Origin: Anaerolineae bacterium
GTDB taxonomy: Bacteria; Chloroflexota; Anaerolineae; B4-G1; SLSP01
Direction of reading: 5' to 3'
Assembly: GCA_016927095.1 (NCBI GenBank)
Contig: JAFGNI010000779.1
Location: 1-8,667, forward strand
Length of the DNA stretch: 8,667 nucleotides
Every line of letters starts with the position of its first letter. Positions within the stretch are counted from its first letter, which is position 1. This document shows, piece after piece, positions 6,866-8,667 of this stretch. Below the pieces are notes generated by a model. The model was not told the DNA's origin and did no database searches. It was given only the letters and a program-made list of their open reading frames with translations. The position numbers and the translations under genes are program-made.

Positions 6866-6871
6866 CCTCCC
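6866..6871 (-). promoter_or_regulatory. Shine-Dalgarno site choosing ATG over TTG for the MgtC/DUF4010 gene
   Basis: GGGAGG on the - strand lies four bases before the TTG at 6861 and seven before the ATG at 6858. The longer spacing and better codon favour the ATG, shortening the protein by one residue. Confidence 0.7.
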
Positions 6872-6901
6872 AGGCCTCTCTGTCTCCCGGATGCTCAGCG
6901 G

Positions 6902-7303
6902 CTAGAAATCCGTCGTTGCCTCCAGATTATGCCACGCCGGATCCAAAAACTGCTGCACCTCGATGACGTAGCCGTTGGGATCAAGGGCGAAGAAATGGTA
7001 GATGCCGTAGACCTTGTTGACGGTGGGCATCCTCTCGATAGGGATACCCTCTGAGCGCAGGTAGGTATACCAGGCGTCGACCTCATCCGTCACCAACGTG
7101 CAGAGGATCCCCGTGGGCTTGTCCGCGGTTTCATCGCGTTCGCAGAAGCCCAGGTAAGCATCGCCTGCCACATGGTAGATCCGGCAGGTGCCCTGATCCA
7201 GGACCAAGGGCATCAACATGACCCGTTCATAGAAGTCCGCGGTCTTGGAAAGATCCCGCGTGTAGAGAAAGGTGATCTGCTGATCTATCGTAGGTCTGGT
7301 CAT
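6902..7303 (-). CDS. VOC-fold (glyoxalase/dioxygenase superfamily) protein, 133 aa
   Basis: Small single-domain protein of the vicinal oxygen chelate superfamily, which includes glyoxalase I, extradiol dioxygenases and fosfomycin/bleomycin resistance proteins. Both beta-alpha-beta-beta-beta halves are recognisable: the first opens QQITFLYTRDLSKTADFYERV (from residue 8), the second TLVTDEVDAWYTYLRSEG (69-86). The end carries FFALDPNGYVIEVQQF (104-119), the usual position of a metal-binding glutamate (Glu115). His103 lies just before it, and Gln8/Gln9 or Glu55 could supply other ligands; the full metal set cannot be assigned by eye. Start ATG at 7303 has AGGAG ten bases upstream, a slightly long spacing. 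It lies between the transglutaminase and MgtC/DUF4010 genes with 43 bases on each side. The substrate is unknown; resistance or lactoylglutathione lyase labels would be guesses. Confidence 0.88.
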   Translation of the reverse strand: MTRPTIDQQITFLYTRDLSKTADFYERVMLMPLVLDQGTCRIYHVAGDAYLGFCERDETADKPTGILCTLVTDEVDAWYTYLRSEGIPIERMPTVNKVYGIYHFFALDPNGYVIEVQQFLDPAWHNLEATTDF

Positions 7304-7346
7304 GCAACAGGTGCTCCTACACTCCCTGCGTGGTCAGACAAGCGCC

Positions 7347-8667
7347 CTACGGCGTGGCGGTCGTCGCGCTGACCGGGCCCAGTTCCTCACCAGCCTCCGC
7401 CTTCCGCTCAGGCGCCCAACCCGACCGGCGCCACAGCCAGGCAAGCCACAGACGCCAGCGCAAGCGCAACCATAACCATATGGCGCGCCGGCGCTCAGCA
7501 GCCGACACGGAGCCTGCAGGACCATACCATGTCAACGCATAGAGATCCAAGAGCCCGCGAACCTCATCAACACCGGGCTCGATCAACTCGACACCGGTGA
7601 AACCATGGGCGTCGGCGATGGTCGCCAGACGCTTGCCCAGGGAATCCGACAGCTCCAGCGGGGTGTCGCCGGTGTGCAATGGGATGCGCAGGCGCCTAGC
7701 GTAGCGCTTGAGGCGTCGCTGCAGTCGCGAGATCATCCTACGTGGCGAACCGATAGACAGGATCGCCATGTCGATCGCCGTACCCAGGCCTATGACCAAG
7801 GCGAGGCCACCAACGCCAGCCAGCAGCCACTGACCGATGACAAGGATCGGTCGCTCCCCATCCGGCTCAGCCGCCACCAGGGGCTGCGAAATATCGCTCT
7901 CTGGCCAAATGAAGTCCTCCTGCTCAGTACGCCGAACGATAGGGGGGCGACCGCCCGTAGGCTCGAACTCGATCCAACCGTAGCCTGGGAAGTATATCTC
8001 TGGCCAAGCGTGCGCATCAGCCTCAGTGACCACATAGCGAGCCTGCACCGGATCGTAGGTCCCGTTTAGGTAACCAATCACTAACCGCGAAGGCAATCCC
8101 GCGGCTCGCGCTAGTACCACCATCGACGTGGCGTAGTAGTCACAGTAACCCTTCTGTAGCTCAAACAGGAAGAAATCGGCGATATCTTCGCTGGCACCCG
8201 GTCCCGGAACATCGAGAGTATAGGGGAATTCACGTAGATAGCTCTCAATCGCCAATGCCCGATCGTAAGGGGTTGGCTCTGTCGCTGTCAGGTCGCGCGA
8301 CAACGCGAGCACCCGCTCTGGTGTTGAATCCGGTAGCCGCAGATACCGTGCCAGAATCCACTCAGGGTACGCCATCGATGCGGACCGCAGTTGCTCCTCG
8401 GTGGGTGTGAGGTAGACCGAATCGGCAGTATACTGCCGCTCCGGCGTGGTGGCGGCGAACTTCTCCCCAGGCGGACGCCAGAGCACCTCAAAGGGTTGGT
8501 CCACGGAAATCAGCGTGCCATCCACTAGCACGATGTTCGAGTCACCGCCACCGATCAAGCGCACATTCTGTCGCAGCGTGCGCACATAGTCAGGTTCGGT
8601 ATCCACCACAGTCGCCGGCTCCCCCGGCTCATAGGTGGCTGTCTCTGTAGAACTGGTCGCCCACCCC
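7347..8667 (-). CDS. TgpA-type membrane transglutaminase-like protein, 5' end missing (439 residues visible)
   Basis: C-terminal part of a transglutaminase-core protein of the TgpA (DUF3488/DUF4129) architecture. The frame stays open to the window edge, so the N-terminal membrane helices expected of the family are outside. A GTG at 8607-8609 is internal, not a real start. Numbering from the edge: the core has GYCDYYA with the nucleophile Cys175 (codon 8142-8144), DAHAWPEIYFPGYGW with His219 (codon 8010-8012), and FEPT with Glu235 where the classical triad has Asp. One transmembrane helix follows (PILVIGQWLLAGVGGLALVIG), then a basic region resembling DUF4129 (about 300-390). The tail at 395-417 is strikingly rich in Trp and Arg (seven Trp in 23). 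In Pseudomonas, TgpA is an essential inner-membrane protein with periplasmic transglutaminase activity; substrate here is unknown. First visible gene of the leftward operon. Confidence 0.9.
   Translation of the reverse strand, partial: GWATSSTETATYEPGEPATVVDTEPDYVRTLRQNVRLIGGGDSNIVLVDGTLISVDQPFEVLWRPPGEKFAATTPERQYTADSVYLTPTEEQLRSASMAYPEWILARYLRLPDSTPERVLALSRDLTATEPTPYDRALAIESYLREFPYTLDVPGPGASEDIADFFLFELQKGYCDYYATSMVVLARAAGLPSRLVIGYLNGTYDPVQARYVVTEADAHAWPEIYFPGYGWIEFEPTGGRPPIVRRTEQEDFIWPESDISQPLVAAEPDGERPILVIGQWLLAGVGGLALVIGLGTAIDMAILSIGSPRRMISRLQRRLKRYARRLRIPLHTGDTPLELSDSLGKRLATIADAHGFTGVELIEPGVDEVRGLLDLYALTWYGPAGSVSAAERRRAIWLWLRLRWRLWLAWLWRRSGWAPERKAEAGEELGPVSATTATP

Noticed and set aside
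8607..8609. GTG as the start of the transglutaminase-like gene
   Set aside because: The frame stays open upstream to the edge of the window and the protein lacks the N-terminal membrane region of its family, so the gene is simply truncated.
1..8667. CRISPR array, phage or defence island
   Set aside because: No regularly spaced direct repeats, no Cas, nuclease, toxin or phage structural genes were seen on either strand.

Overview
The window reads as a piece of an ordinary bacterial chromosome with moderately high GC, about 60% by eye. Every recognisable gene is a housekeeping or accessory family of free-living bacteria. The transglutaminase-like protein and the SPFH protein recall Chloroflexota (Anaerolineae-like) proteins. 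That lineage guess rests on remembered sequence feel, not on a search, so treat it as tentative. No insertion sequence, integrase, CRISPR array or phage gene is visible.

Left part (1-3301, + strand): a promoter-like sequence is followed by a two-transmembrane SPFH/band 7 (slipin-like) protein. Six bases after its stop comes recD2, a complete SF1B 5'-3' DNA helicase with its N-terminal helix-hairpin-helix region. The two genes look co-transcribed. The start of recD2 holds a perfect, codon-aligned inverted repeat of 14-bp arms with a 2-base centre (1064-1093), the strongest unexplained DNA structure in the window.

Middle (3311-5110, - strand): a 599-residue protein runs convergently into recD2 with only nine bases between the two stops. 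It joins a plasmid pRiA4b ORF-3-like domain, a helical (HEAT-like) middle, a very acidic aromatic-rich linker and a C-terminal SEC-C zinc motif. Its function is unknown. It is followed by about 365 bases without a confident protein gene, then a well-formed tRNA-Gly(CCC) on the + strand with an extended -10 promoter, a palindrome at the likely transcription start and a GC-rich hairpin directly downstream.

Right part (5590-8667, - strand): three genes read leftwards with 43-base gaps on both sides of the middle one, suggesting an operon. They are a 5'-truncated membrane-anchored TgpA-type transglutaminase-like protein, a VOC-fold (glyoxalase/dioxygenase-like) small protein, and a 422-residue membrane protein of the MgtC/SapB plus DUF4010 type. 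The families give no obvious shared pathway.

I do not see a clear new multi-gene defence or metabolic system. The items best worth a second look are the recD2 inverted repeat, the pRiA4b/HEAT/SEC-C protein, and the tryptophan/arginine-rich tail of the transglutaminase protein.
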